Of a stretch of 64,000 bases of DNA, positions 42,735 to 52,286 are shown in pieces. Source of the stretch: Aliidiomarina sp047920995 (lineage in GTDB: Bacteria > Pseudomonadota > Gammaproteobacteria > Enterobacterales > Alteromonadaceae); the NCBI RefSeq assembly GCF_047920995.1, contig NZ_JBLRWZ010000008.1:1-64000 (forward strand), written 5' to 3'. The notes beneath the pieces are model-generated. The model had not been told where the DNA came from. It was given only the letters and a program-made list of their open reading frames with translations, and did not search any database. The position numbers were made by a program, and so were the translations under genes. Positions within the stretch are counted from its first letter, which is position 1. Each line of letters opens with the position of its first letter.

Positions 42735-44234
42735 TTACTGCAATTTAATGGTCATGTTCGGGCCATTATCAATTTCGCTTTCCGGCCAACGCGCGGTAAT
42801 GGTTTTCGTTTCACTGTAGAAACGAATAGCTTGCTTACCGTAGGCGTGCAAATCACCGAAGAACGAATTTTTCCAACCGGTGAATGAGAAAAATGGGAGT
42901 GGCACTGGAATTGGAATGTTAATTCCTACTTGCCCTACTTCCACTTCATGCTGATATTTCCGAGCAGCTGCGCCATTGGCGGTAAAGATCGAGGTGCCGT
43001 TACCGAATGGGTTGGCGTTTACTAATGCAATTGCTTCTTCCAAGGTTTCTACTTCAACAGCACAAAGTACCGGGCCAAAGATTTCTTGCTGGTAAATGCT
43101 CATATCCGCAGTTACTTTGCTGAAGAACGTTGGGCCTACCCAGTTACCATCAGGGAAACCAGCAACTTCACAGTTAGTACCATCCACTAAGCACTCGGCA
43201 CCTTCTTTTTTGCCTTGCTCAATCATGGTTACTACCCGTTGCTTCGCTTGCGGGCTAATTAGTGGGCCATAAGCCGCATCTTTATCATCCCACGCGCCTG
43301 GCTTAACTTTGGCGAGTTGTTCAGCGAGCTCTGGAATCCACTCTTTCGATTTACCCACAAATACAGCCACTGATATCGCCATACAACGTTGGCCTGCAGC
43401 ACCTACAGAGGCACCTACCAAGTTGTTGATTACTGTTTGCTTGTTCGAATCTGGCATAATTACGCTGTGGTTCTTCGCACCCGCAAACGCTTGTACACGT
43501 TTCAGATTTTCGGTACCAGTGCGGTAAATATATTCCGCTACAGGTACTGAACCTACAAACGAAAGCGCCTTCACATCGGGATCACGCAGCAAAATATCTA
43601 CTTGCTCTTTACCACCGTGAATCATTTGCAATACACCCTTCGGTGCACCCGCTTCTTCAAACAGCTCCACTAAGCGCGTTGGCGTAAGCGGATCTTGCTC
43701 AGATGGTTTTAGAATAAAGGTGTTACCGCAGGCGATAGCCATTGGGAACATCCACAATGGAATCATGGCTGGGAAATTGAATGGTGTAATACCTGCACAC
43801 ACCCCTAGTGGTTGTACGTAACTATAGGTATCAATACCACGCGCCACATTCTCAGCCGTTTCGCCCATCATTAACGATGGAATGTTAGCGGCTTGCTCAA
43901 CTACTTCAATACCACGCCAAACATCGCCCTTAGCATCTTCAAAGGTTTTACCTGTTTCTAGTGCCAAGATTTTCGCGATTTCATCATGATGTTCTTTTAG
44001 CAACGCTTGGTAGCGCATCATTACTCGAGCACGCTCAGATACTGGCACTTCACGCCAAGTTTTAAAGGCTTCTTTGGCGCTCGCAATGGCGCGGGCCACT
44101 TCTTCAGGAGTAGCACAAGGCGCTTCCGCAATTACTTCTTGCGTAGCCGGGTTCGTTACCGGAATATATTGGGTAGTTGTAGATTCTACAAACTCACCGC
44201 CGATATAAAGTTTTACTTTTTTCGTTGCGCTCAT
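42735..44234 (-). CDS. mmsA: CoA-acylating methylmalonate-semialdehyde dehydrogenase
   Basis: MmsA oxidises methylmalonate semialdehyde to propionyl-CoA with NAD+ and CoA, the last step of this valine branch. The 499-residue aldehyde-dehydrogenase-fold protein has GVCAGITPFNFPAMIPLWM, SFVGSVPVAEYIY and the catalytic cysteine in GAAGQRCMAISVAVFV. The C-terminal FFSFTGWKNSFFGDLHAYG segment is typical of MmsA. The start at 44234 has GAGGAAG upstream and gives the family length; the frame continues 36 codons further up into the promoter region without conserved sequence. Confidence 0.95.
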   Translation of the reverse strand: MSATKKVKLYIGGEFVESTTTQYIPVTNPATQEVIAEAPCATPEEVARAIASAKEAFKTWREVPVSERARVMMRYQALLKEHHDEIAKILALETGKTFEDAKGDVWRGIEVVEQAANIPSLMMGETAENVARGIDTYSYVQPLGVCAGITPFNFPAMIPLWMFPMAIACGNTFILKPSEQDPLTPTRLVELFEEAGAPKGVLQMIHGGKEQVDILLRDPDVKALSFVGSVPVAEYIYRTGTENLKRVQAFAGAKNHSVIMPDSNKQTVINNLVGASVGAAGQRCMAISVAVFVGKSKEWIPELAEQLAKVKPGAWDDKDAAYGPLISPQAKQRVVTMIEQGKKEGAECLVDGTNCEVAGFPDGNWVGPTFFSKVTADMSIYQQEIFGPVLCAVEVETLEEAIALVNANPFGNGTSIFTANGAAARKYQHEVEVGQVGINIPIPVPLPFFSFTGWKNSFFGDLHAYGKQAIRFYSETKTITARWPESEIDNGPNMTIKLQ

Positions 44235-44415
44235 AACTTCCTCGATTAGATAAATCTTATGGTCGATTGCTTTGGTATTGGCGCTCATCAATTTAGGGCA
44301 ATACAACATGCGCCAATTTGGTAAATTTTTTGTTGCTGGCATTAGAGCAAAAAAGGCTGCACTTTAGAATCGATAAAATTGCCGCTATAATGGATAATAT
44401 TGTTTTTTACGATGA
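44235..44415. promoter_or_regulatory. Divergent promoter region, mmsA operon and AraC-type regulator
   Basis: 181 bases between the two start codons, AT-rich around 44320-44410. It must hold both promoters and probably the operator of the AraC-type regulator. I see no obvious long dyad or direct repeat and cannot define the boxes. Confidence 0.5.
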
Positions 44416-45336
44416 GTGTACACTTTCATGTGCCAACCTTCCGATTGGCCGCTACCCGCAGGTAGCTCGCGATTACTGTTGCCCCATGCAATTAGCCAGC
44501 AACTGGCCAGCAATCCGCTGAGTTCTGGGCTATATCCAGTATCGTATGGGCACTATTTAGAGGCGCGTGATCACCGCGTACGCAGAAGTGTACACACTGA
44601 TCATCTGCTTATTTTTTGCCATGCTGGGCGAGGCTTTTATCGCACTGAACAGCATCAGGGCGTAATTCACGCCGGCCAAATGCTTTTTTTACGGCAAGAT
44701 ATCGCGCATAGCTATCATAGCGATCCAGAAAACCCCTGGAGTATATACTGGGCTCACTTCGCTGGTAGCCTCACGCAAGAATTCATGGATTATATTGGCT
44801 TACGAGGTGCCCCCGAGCAGCCGCCAGTAATTACCTTAAAACGTTGGCAATCGTTACTTCCCGATGTTACCGATTTGCTGAACCTGCAGCACCAGCGGCT
44901 TACCTTTGAACGGGCAATGTACGCTACTGCTATTCTGCGGAAACTATTAAGCCAAATTCCGTTATTAGTAAAAGAACCTGCAGCAGCCGACAGCCTGTTT
45001 AACCTTACCGCGCTCGATCGTTTCATGCGCGATAATAGCCATCGTACTCTGCAGCTGAATGATTTTGCAGAATTTTCCGGATTATCGCGCTATTATTTCA
45101 GCAAGAAATTCAGAGAACTAACGGGTGTACCGCCGTTGCGTTACTTCAATGAAATGAAAATCGCTGCTGCACAGCGTATGCTGAATGAAACCAACGCCAG
45201 CGTGCGGCAAGTAGCACTGGCCTTTGGCTTTGATGATCCGTATTATTTTTCGCGGTTATTTAAGAAGATAACCGGTACCTCACCACAACATTTTCGAGAG
45301 CGCGTTGAGTTCGAGCAGCAAAGGCAGCAAAGCTAA
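44416..45336 (+). CDS. AraC family transcriptional regulator (MmsR-like)
   Basis: A 306-residue regulator with an N-terminal cupin-like sensing domain (LLIFCHAGRGFYRTEQHQGVIHAGQM) and a C-terminal AraC DNA-binding domain of two helix-turn-helices. The domain contains LNDFAEFSGLSRYYFSKKFRELTG and VRQVALAFGFDDPYYFSRLFKK, and ends KITGTSPQHFRE. Divergence from mmsA suggests it activates the valine operon, as MmsR does in Pseudomonas (inference). The start is GTG, with an ATG four codons later as the alternative; neither has a strong ribosome-binding site. Confidence 0.88.
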   Translation: MYTFMCQPSDWPLPAGSSRLLLPHAISQQLASNPLSSGLYPVSYGHYLEARDHRVRRSVHTDHLLIFCHAGRGFYRTEQHQGVIHAGQMLFLRQDIAHSYHSDPENPWSIYWAHFAGSLTQEFMDYIGLRGAPEQPPVITLKRWQSLLPDVTDLLNLQHQRLTFERAMYATAILRKLLSQIPLLVKEPAAADSLFNLTALDRFMRDNSHRTLQLNDFAEFSGLSRYYFSKKFRELTGVPPLRYFNEMKIAAAQRMLNETNASVRQVALAFGFDDPYYFSRLFKKITGTSPQHFRERVEFEQQRQQS

Positions 45337-45594
45337 ATGGCAGTGAATCAACTGGAAATGTTCGATTTACCCAACCCCTGCATTGGTATCTGCGAATCAG
45401 GGCCGAGGGGCTATTGCCGCGGGTGTTTGCGCTCGCGGGATGAACGCTATCAATGGCACTTAAAGCCAGAAAGCGAGCGAGCAGAAATTTTACGGTTGCT
45501 TGCTGGTCGGCAAAAACGCCGCGAAGCATTTTTACGCCAGCAGGCTGAACAAGAGCAGAAAGAACAAGCCCAGCAACAATTAGATTTACTGTAA
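45337..45594 (+). CDS. DUF1289 family small cysteine-rich protein
   Basis: An 85-residue protein with the DUF1289 core NPCIGICESGPRGYCRGCLRS (four cysteines, likely metal-binding) near residues 13-33. A charged, Gln/Glu-rich helical tail ends QQQLDLL. The ATG follows the regulator's TAA directly, so the two are probably co-translated. Function unknown. Confidence 0.85.
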   Translation: MAVNQLEMFDLPNPCIGICESGPRGYCRGCLRSRDERYQWHLKPESERAEILRLLAGRQKRREAFLRQQAEQEQKEQAQQQLDLL

Positions 45595-45596
45595 TG

Positions 45597-45622
45597 AAAA
45601 CCGCGGCAAATTACTTGCCGCG
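45597..45622 (-). terminator. Terminator overlapping the kdsB stop codon
   Basis: CGCGGCAA (45602-45609) pairs with TTGCCGCG (45615-45622) around ATTAC; on the minus strand a short TTTT follows. The kdsB stop codon (45613-45611) is in the loop, so the 5' arm is coding. The T tail is short, hence moderate confidence. Confidence 0.6.
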
Positions 45623-46363
45623 AGCACGTTCTAAATCTTCCGGAGTATCAATTCCTGCCGGTGGATCAAATAAGGCTTCCGCAACATGAATGCGTTCGCC
45701 ATACCAAAGCACCCGCAACTGTTCTAACGATTCCAACTGCTCCAGTGGGCTGGCTTCCCATTCCGCATAACGCTCAATAAAGCCTGCACGATAAGCATAA
45801 ATACCAATGTGGCGGCGATATAAACCGCCCAGCAAATCTACTTCATCGCGATTCGCGCTAAAGCGCTCTCGATCCCATGGAATAGCCGCGCGGCTAAAAT
45901 AAAGCGCATAATTACGGGCGTCGGTTACAACTTTCACCACATTCGGGTTAAACAGTTCGCTGGAATCTTTTAATGGCACTGCTAACGTAGCCATTGGTGC
46001 AATCCGCTGGCTCGCCAAGTTCTCAGCAACCTGACAAATAATTTCTGGTGGAATGAACGGCTCATCGCCCTGCACGTTCACCACTACTTGATCTTCTGAT
46101 AAAGCTAAGCGTTCTACCACTTCCGCCAGCCGCTCAGTGCCGGATTGATGATCGGGTGAGGTACGCATTACCCGCCCACCGAACTCTTTGATTACCGCCA
46201 TTACACGATCATCATCGGTAGCCACAATTACTTCCGCAGCGCCACTTTTCAACGCGCGTTCATACACGTGCTGAATCATTGGTTTACCGTGAATATCGGC
46301 CAGGGGTTTACCGGGTAAACGGCTAGAATTAAAACGTGCTGGAATCACTACCGTAAAGCTCAT
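45611..46363 (-). CDS. kdsB: 3-deoxy-manno-octulosonate cytidylyltransferase
   Basis: KdsB activates KDO as CMP-KDO for the inner core of lipopolysaccharide. The 250-residue protein has the nucleotidyltransferase N-terminus VIPARFNSSRLPGKPLADI, with EVIVATDDDRV and VVNVQGDEPFIPPEII as the CTP/metal-binding parts, and the RRHIGIYAYRAGF segment. Its start overlaps the ycaR stop by four bases. It ends a tightly packed msbA-lpxK-ycaR-kdsB run. Confidence 0.96.
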   Translation of the reverse strand: MSFTVVIPARFNSSRLPGKPLADIHGKPMIQHVYERALKSGAAEVIVATDDDRVMAVIKEFGGRVMRTSPDHQSGTERLAEVVERLALSEDQVVVNVQGDEPFIPPEIICQVAENLASQRIAPMATLAVPLKDSSELFNPNVVKVVTDARNYALYFSRAAIPWDRERFSANRDEVDLLGGLYRRHIGIYAYRAGFIERYAEWEASPLEQLESLEQLRVLWYGERIHVAEALFDPPAGIDTPEDLERARGK

Positions 46364-46581
46364 GATTTTAACTGCTCCAATTCAGCAACGGATAGCTCGC
46401 GTGCTGCACTTGCAAGCAATGCGGGTATGCCATTGCTTACCGGATAGGCAAGCTGTTCACCTCGGCATACCAACTCGGTTTTATCATTATTCCACACTAA
46501 TTTACCTTTGCAGGAAGGACACGCCAGAATCGACAACATATTGGCCGGTACACTCGCTGCATTCGCGCTTGTATCACTCAT
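46360..46581 (-). CDS. ycaR: Trm112 family protein (YcaR-like)
   Basis: A 73-residue protein of the Trm112/YcaR family: LSILACPSCKGKLVW, ELVCRGEQLAYPV and NGIPALL in the expected order. In bacteria these small proteins are of uncertain role; eukaryotic Trm112 activates methyltransferases. Overlaps both kdsB and lpxK by four bases, so the three are translationally coupled. Confidence 0.9.
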   Translation of the reverse strand: MSDTSANAASVPANMLSILACPSCKGKLVWNNDKTELVCRGEQLAYPVSNGIPALLASAARELSVAELEQLKS

Positions 46582-47726
46582 TTCGCTACTCCTTCCGAGC
46601 TGGGTTGTTCGTGCGAGTTTGCTGTGGCTATTGTGGGCGCTGCAAGCTGCGCCACGCGCGCTAAAAATTGCGCTTCAAAGTGATTCGAAAAGCGCGCCAC
46701 AACCTTTAAATAATACCAATGTGGGCGGGCAAAAGCAGCGCACTTTACCGCATCTTTTTCCGTCATTAGAATTGGGGTGCTATTGCTTACATTGTAAAAA
46801 TCATTCGCTACATATTGGTAGTGGTCTGGAAATACACGGGTTTCTTGCAGATCAATGGCTTGCTCCATTACCACCTTAAAAAACCGCTCTGGGTTGCCAA
46901 TACCCGCAATTGCCAGCGCATTCTCACCGGTAGGCGTATCTATTTCCTTATGATCTGTTACCCGATGCCAGCCTGCTGGTTCTAACTGCATGGCAATCAT
47001 TTTCTCACTGCGCTGCTGCGGCTTTAATTTTAAGCGTTCGCCATACTGCCCCACAGTAGTAAATGCAGCACCGTTAACAATTACCCAATCTACTTTCCGC
47101 AAACGCCGTGCACTCTCGCGCAATGGGCCTGCAGGTAGCCGCCAGCCATTGCCCAAGCCACGCTCACCATCTACCACGGCGATTTCAATATCACGACCCA
47201 ACGCATAGTGCTGGAGGCCATCATCGGCAATCACAATATCAATCTGGTTTTCTGCTAACCCCTGCTTTTCTGCTAACAACAGCCGCACCGCATCGGCACG
47301 TTTTGGTGCCACCGCTACCGGCACACCGCTAAGTTTTGCCAGCATTACCGGCTCATCACCACATATCTCCGGTTTACTATCCGTAGCCACCAGCATCGGA
47401 AATGGGCCGCTGCCGCCATAACCACGGCTAACAATACCAGGGCGATACCCTGCTTGCTGTAAAAGCCTTACCAAACCAAGCACTGTGGGCGTTTTACCGG
47501 TACCACCTACGGTTACATTACCTACCACTACTACCGGCACTGGGGCACGATAGGTGCGCCGTAAGCGAATGAAAAATAGCCCTCTGCGTAGTGCAGCCAG
47601 CATAGTAAATAATGCGCTAAATGGGGCCAGTAACCACAAAGGGGCTGCCAAACGGCGCTGGTACCAATAGCGTACTAATCGCTGTGCCGATTTACTTGGC
47701 TCGTTGTGCTGAAACTTCGCACTCAT
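46578..47726 (-). CDS. lpxK: Tetraacyldisaccharide 4'-kinase
   Basis: LpxK phosphorylates the 4' position of the lipid A disaccharide at the cytoplasmic face of the inner membrane. The 382-residue protein has an N-terminal membrane anchor (APLWLLAPFSALFTMLAALR), the P-loop VGNVTVGGTGKTPTVLGLVR, the DDGLQHYALGRDIEIAVVD motif and LPAGPLRE. The length is somewhat above the E. coli enzyme because of a C-terminal tail. It is 18 bases after msbA, with which it is paired in most gammaproteobacteria. Confidence 0.95.
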   Translation of the reverse strand: MSAKFQHNEPSKSAQRLVRYWYQRRLAAPLWLLAPFSALFTMLAALRRGLFFIRLRRTYRAPVPVVVVGNVTVGGTGKTPTVLGLVRLLQQAGYRPGIVSRGYGGSGPFPMLVATDSKPEICGDEPVMLAKLSGVPVAVAPKRADAVRLLLAEKQGLAENQIDIVIADDGLQHYALGRDIEIAVVDGERGLGNGWRLPAGPLRESARRLRKVDWVIVNGAAFTTVGQYGERLKLKPQQRSEKMIAMQLEPAGWHRVTDHKEIDTPTGENALAIAGIGNPERFFKVVMEQAIDLQETRVFPDHYQYVANDFYNVSNSTPILMTEKDAVKCAAFARPHWYYLKVVARFSNHFEAQFLARVAQLAAPTIATANSHEQPSSEGVAK

Positions 47727-47743
47727 TTTTCCTACGTCCTTGG

Positions 47744-49486
47744 TTATTCGCCGAATTGCATATTGTACAGTTGTGCATAGGCACCGCCTTTTTCCAGCAG
47801 TTCCGCATGGTTACCACGCTCAACAATGGCACCATGATCTAGCACTAAAATTTCGTCGGCCTTTTCTATTGTCGATAACCGGTGCGCAATTACTAATGAT
47901 GTTCGATCTTGCTGCAAATTATCGAGGGCTTTTTGGATATGCCGCTCAGATTCAGTATCTAACGCAGAAGTAGCCTCATCCAGGATTAACAGCGGTGCAT
48001 CACGCAACAGCGCTCGCGCAATGGCAATGCGCTGGCGCTGGCCACCTGATAACATTACGCCATTCTCACCCACAATGGTTTCTAAGCCCTGTGGAAGCTC
48101 GTTAATAAACTCATCGGCGTAAGCTAATTTTATCGCCCGATCAATATCTTCACGGCTTACTGGGCCTCGGCCACCGTAAGCAATATTGTTAGCAATGGTA
48201 TCGTTAAATAAAGTTACATTTTGTGATACCACGGCAAACTGCCGGCGTAACGATTTCAGTTCGTAATCACGCAAATCAATGCCATCTAATTCTATAGTGC
48301 CAGTTTCATAATCGTAGAAACGCGTAAGCAAATTAGAAATGGTAGATTTTCCGCTACCAGAGCGGCCTACCAAAGCAACCGTACTTCCTGCAGGCACCGA
48401 GAAGCTAACATTCTTCAGTGCTGCTGCATCACCTTTGCGGTAGTTAAAGGTTAAATCTTTCACCGTTAACTCGCCGCGCACGCGATCTACTTTAATTGAA
48501 CCGGTATCTTTCTCTTGTTCTTCATCGAGAACTTTGAAAATACTAGCCGCTGCCGCTAAACCGCGCTGGAAATCTGCATTTACGTTGGTAAGCTGCTTCA
48601 ATGGGCGCAACAGCATAATCATTGCGGTTAACAGCGTGGTAAAGGCACCTGGGGTAAGCTGTTCAATCATGCTCGGAAAGCTTGCTATCAACAGTACCGC
48701 TGCCAAGCTTAACGAAGCAATAAATTGAATTACCGAGGTACTAATGGTGCGAATATTCACCAATTTCATGTTCTGTTGGCGAGTTGCTTTATTTACCTCA
48801 GCAAAACGTTTTGCTTCGTGCTCCTGCCCTTCAAACATCACCACTACTTGATGGCCATTAATCATTTGCTCAGAAGTGGTAGTAACGTTTCCCATCGCCG
48901 TTTGAATTTTCGTACTTACTTCCCGAAATTTGCGCGAAACCACTGATACAACTTTAGCGATTACTGGGCCAATCAAAAAGAATACTAACGATAACTGCCA
49001 GCTGTGGTAGAGCATTAAGCCCAATAAGCCGATTACGAAGGCGCCTTCCCGAATTAAGGTAAGTACCGCTCGGCTAGTAGCTTCCGCAAGTTGCTGCGAA
49101 TCGTAGGTGATTTTGGAAATCAGATCGCCAGTAGATACGTTATCGTGATAGGAAACTGGCACGCGCATTAGGTGTTCGAACAGCTGCTGGCGCATGGTAG
49201 TAACGATTTGAAAGCCTACATAGCTAAGGAAATAGGTAGAAACAAAGTTAAAGAAGCCGCGCAGAATAAACACCAACGGCACAAAAATCGCACCATACAC
49301 GAGGATTTTTGAGTTACTTTGCCCTAAACCCTGATCAATCAGAGTTTCAATGTGGTAGAAGAAAAACGTATCTACGCCAGCATAACCGAGCATACCTATT
49401 ACGGCAGCGAAAAAGGCTAATCGATACGGTTTAATATAAGAGAGCAGCCGGCGAAAGTGTTTTTTTCGAATAGTTTGCGAATCCAT
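47744..49486 (-). CDS. msbA: MsbA, lipid A export ABC transporter
   Basis: MsbA flips core-lipid A across the inner membrane. The 580-residue half-transporter has six membrane helices in residues 1-320. The nucleotide-binding domain follows, with Walker A GRSGSGKST, the signature LSGGQRQRIAIARALL, Walker B LLILDEATSALD and the switch His in VIAHRLST. The neighbour lpxK supports MsbA rather than a general multidrug exporter. Confidence 0.95.
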   Translation of the reverse strand: MDSQTIRKKHFRRLLSYIKPYRLAFFAAVIGMLGYAGVDTFFFYHIETLIDQGLGQSNSKILVYGAIFVPLVFILRGFFNFVSTYFLSYVGFQIVTTMRQQLFEHLMRVPVSYHDNVSTGDLISKITYDSQQLAEATSRAVLTLIREGAFVIGLLGLMLYHSWQLSLVFFLIGPVIAKVVSVVSRKFREVSTKIQTAMGNVTTTSEQMINGHQVVVMFEGQEHEAKRFAEVNKATRQQNMKLVNIRTISTSVIQFIASLSLAAVLLIASFPSMIEQLTPGAFTTLLTAMIMLLRPLKQLTNVNADFQRGLAAAASIFKVLDEEQEKDTGSIKVDRVRGELTVKDLTFNYRKGDAAALKNVSFSVPAGSTVALVGRSGSGKSTISNLLTRFYDYETGTIELDGIDLRDYELKSLRRQFAVVSQNVTLFNDTIANNIAYGGRGPVSREDIDRAIKLAYADEFINELPQGLETIVGENGVMLSGGQRQRIAIARALLRDAPLLILDEATSALDTESERHIQKALDNLQQDRTSLVIAHRLSTIEKADEILVLDHGAIVERGNHAELLEKGGAYAQLYNMQFGE

Positions 49487-49557
49487 TGGAATCCATATAT
49501 TTACAAAGACGAAATCATTGTAACCGGAAAATTACGCGTTTTCCTAGTAGCGCGGCA

Positions 49558-52236
49558 TTACTTCTGTGCTTCTGAGAGCAACTTTGTGTACCAACGCGGC
49601 CTAATTTGTTCACGAAACGTTCGAATGTTAAAGCCCTGTGGCGTGAAAAGCACTGAAACTTGGCCCACCAAGCCGGTATCATACAGCGGTACCTGCGCCA
49701 TTTCGAAGCGCTGTAGTACTTCGTTATGCGGCATCTGAAAACTATTTCGGTACCCGCGGCTTACAATACCAGCCTTTGGCTTTACCTGTACCAAAAAATC
49801 TACTTGGCTAGATGTGCGCGAGCCATGGTGCGGGAGCAGCAATATATCACTACGCAATGCCGAACCATATCGCCCTACCATGCGCAGTTCGGTTTGCGCC
49901 TGTACATCGCCCGTTAATAAAATACGCTGGCCAGCATACTCAAGTTGCAGCACACAACTATCATTGTTGGGCCCGAAAGAAGGCCCAGGCAGAGGCGCCA
50001 ATGCCTTTATTCGCACCCCATGCCACAGCCACTGCTGCCCCCAAGCACAAGGCCATGCATCGCCCGCCACAAAGGTGTCTGGAAATTGCTTCGGCAACCA
50101 TCCCCAGCTTTCCCCCTCAGCCGTAAAGAAACGCGAGCGCATCATTTGTAACTCTGGCCATTCAGCCTGAAGTGCCGCTACACCGCCGGTATGGTCTTGA
50201 TGATCATGCGAAATAACCAACCATTCTGGTGTTAGCTGGTGATAGCGCAAAAACGGTATTAACGTGGTTTCACCAATCGTACTGCCTAAGCGAAAGCCCG
50301 GCCCAGCATCAAATACCAACGCGCTGCTACCCCGCTGCACTACTATTGCAGCACCTTGGCCAACATCCAGCACATGTAGCGCAAACTCGTTGGCCGGCAC
50401 TGGTTTTAGTAACGTATTCACTAGCGGTATCACAATAACCGCACCAGCGATTCGATAACGCCAGCGCGCAGGCCAGAAGTACAGCGCCAGCAGCAGTACA
50501 CACAACCACCCTAGCCTGACATCCATACTTGCTAACCAATGCTGGGGTAACTCCCGGCTTTTACTTAACCCCCAAAAAATACTATGCAAACAGTAATCCA
50601 TCATTACTAGCAATGGTTCCAACAGGGTAGCAACACGCGGCAGTTGAGGTAGGAAGAGAATTAGCGCCGCGCTAAGCAAGGTAAACGGCAACACCAGAAT
50701 ACTAAAAATGGGCAAAAACACGAGGTTAGTAAATGGCGCTATCCAAGGCATTCCGGCAAATAACAAAATCGATAACGGCGCCAACGCTAAGGTAAGCACC
50801 ATTTCCAAGGCTAATAGCTGCCAAAGGTATAAACCAAGCCCCTGTTTAGGTTGCCAACGCTGCGGCCATACTGAACCTCGCCATTGCCAGGTAAATATTG
50901 CGGCAACAGCGCACGCGCTAAGCCAAAAGCCAGCATCTAACCAAGCCAAGGGATCGATAATCAGCACAATGGCAACACAGCGTAACAATATGCGTAGCAC
51001 TGGAATGCGCCAGGCGAAAAAGCGGGTAGCGCTAAATAACGCCACCAGAATAAACGCCCGCACCGTTGCTACGGCAAAACCGGCTAGCCACGCATAAAAC
51101 AGCGCTACGAATAGAGCAAACAGCAGTGCTTGGGTATCAATTGTGCGCTGCTTGCTAAGAACGAAAGCACCGCCAATAAGCAAACGGCCTAACCACCATG
51201 CGGCAGCAAACACTAGGGTAAGGTGTAAGCCCGAAATAGCCATCACATGCGCAAGGCCAGTTTCCTGAAGTAGCTGCCAACGCTCGGTACTTAACCATTG
51301 TCGATCCCCAACCATTAAGGCCAACAATATATCTGCATGCAACAACGTATGTTCAGGTGAAGTGGCTGCTCGCCGAGCATGCAAATAGCTAAAGATCTGC
51401 CACCGTGGTGAGTGAACTTCGCTACCTACCCGCTCCGCATGTTCAATGTTGCCAGTGAAGTATATGCCGCGCCGCAATAGATGCGCTTGATAATTAAAAC
51501 CGCCTTCATTTAAGCGGCCATGAATTGGCCGTGTGCGTGCCGTTATTTGCCACACTTCGCCAATTTTAGGCAGCCCTTCTAGGCTATTACTGGCAGGTAT
51601 TGCATTAGCATGGCTAGCGGATGTGCTGAATACATCAGCTTCTGCATAGCCATATAAGCGAATCTTCGCGGCAGGGAGCCAAAGGTAAGTAAACCGTTGC
51701 CACCAGTTCTGTTCTTGCGTAGGAAGCAATCGTGCATCTACCTGCCAACGCCAACCTTCATGTTGCAGCAAATTAGTTACCCGTACTTGCATCGCAACGG
51801 GCTGCTCAAGCGTATTTAAATGCAAGCCATAATGAGCTACTAAATTGCGATTTATATTTTTGCTATACGCATGATATGTATATAAAAATACTAAAACAAA
51901 GCCACTAAGCGCACCGGTAATTATAATCTTTGTAATTTTCCAGTTTACAACGGCAAAATTTACGGTAGCATTCGCTCTCGCTGGCGCAGCACTGCGGGCA
52001 CCTTTGCGCATACGAGGTAGCCCGTTTACTTTTGTTGCGGAAAGTACTGTAAGGAGCGATGGCAAAAACGCGGCAGCGATATAGCACAGCCCTGTGAGCA
52101 GGAACGTAAATATAAGGGTGGTAAGGGTAAATTGGTGTTCTAACCAGCTGCTAGGCAACCAAAATATGCCCAACGATGCTAGAATAAAGCCAATGCACCA
52201 CAAATCGATTTGAGTTTTCATGTGCGAGTTCAGCAT
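49558..52236 (-). CDS. comEC: ComEC/Rec2 family DNA-uptake channel protein
   Basis: ComEC carries single-stranded DNA across the inner membrane during natural transformation. The 892-residue protein has a DUF4131-like N-terminal region and a hydrophobic competence domain (from about residue 300, with ETGLAHVMAISGLHLTLVFA). A C-terminal metallo-beta-lactamase-like domain carries LDVGQGAAIVVQ, the metal motif SHDHQDHTGG and LLPHHGSRTSS. All three parts look intact. An ATG five codons later (52221) is an equally good start. Intact comEC suggests the strain could be transformable if the other competence genes exist. Confidence 0.93.
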   Translation of the reverse strand: MLNSHMKTQIDLWCIGFILASLGIFWLPSSWLEHQFTLTTLIFTFLLTGLCYIAAAFLPSLLTVLSATKVNGLPRMRKGARSAAPARANATVNFAVVNWKITKIIITGALSGFVLVFLYTYHAYSKNINRNLVAHYGLHLNTLEQPVAMQVRVTNLLQHEGWRWQVDARLLPTQEQNWWQRFTYLWLPAAKIRLYGYAEADVFSTSASHANAIPASNSLEGLPKIGEVWQITARTRPIHGRLNEGGFNYQAHLLRRGIYFTGNIEHAERVGSEVHSPRWQIFSYLHARRAATSPEHTLLHADILLALMVGDRQWLSTERWQLLQETGLAHVMAISGLHLTLVFAAAWWLGRLLIGGAFVLSKQRTIDTQALLFALFVALFYAWLAGFAVATVRAFILVALFSATRFFAWRIPVLRILLRCVAIVLIIDPLAWLDAGFWLSACAVAAIFTWQWRGSVWPQRWQPKQGLGLYLWQLLALEMVLTLALAPLSILLFAGMPWIAPFTNLVFLPIFSILVLPFTLLSAALILFLPQLPRVATLLEPLLVMMDYCLHSIFWGLSKSRELPQHWLASMDVRLGWLCVLLLALYFWPARWRYRIAGAVIVIPLVNTLLKPVPANEFALHVLDVGQGAAIVVQRGSSALVFDAGPGFRLGSTIGETTLIPFLRYHQLTPEWLVISHDHQDHTGGVAALQAEWPELQMMRSRFFTAEGESWGWLPKQFPDTFVAGDAWPCAWGQQWLWHGVRIKALAPLPGPSFGPNNDSCVLQLEYAGQRILLTGDVQAQTELRMVGRYGSALRSDILLLPHHGSRTSSQVDFLVQVKPKAGIVSRGYRNSFQMPHNEVLQRFEMAQVPLYDTGLVGQVSVLFTPQGFNIRTFREQIRPRWYTKLLSEAQK

Positions 52237-52286
52237 CCATGCTTGAATTCAAGTAGTAGCAAACAACACTAGATATCTAAACGAAT

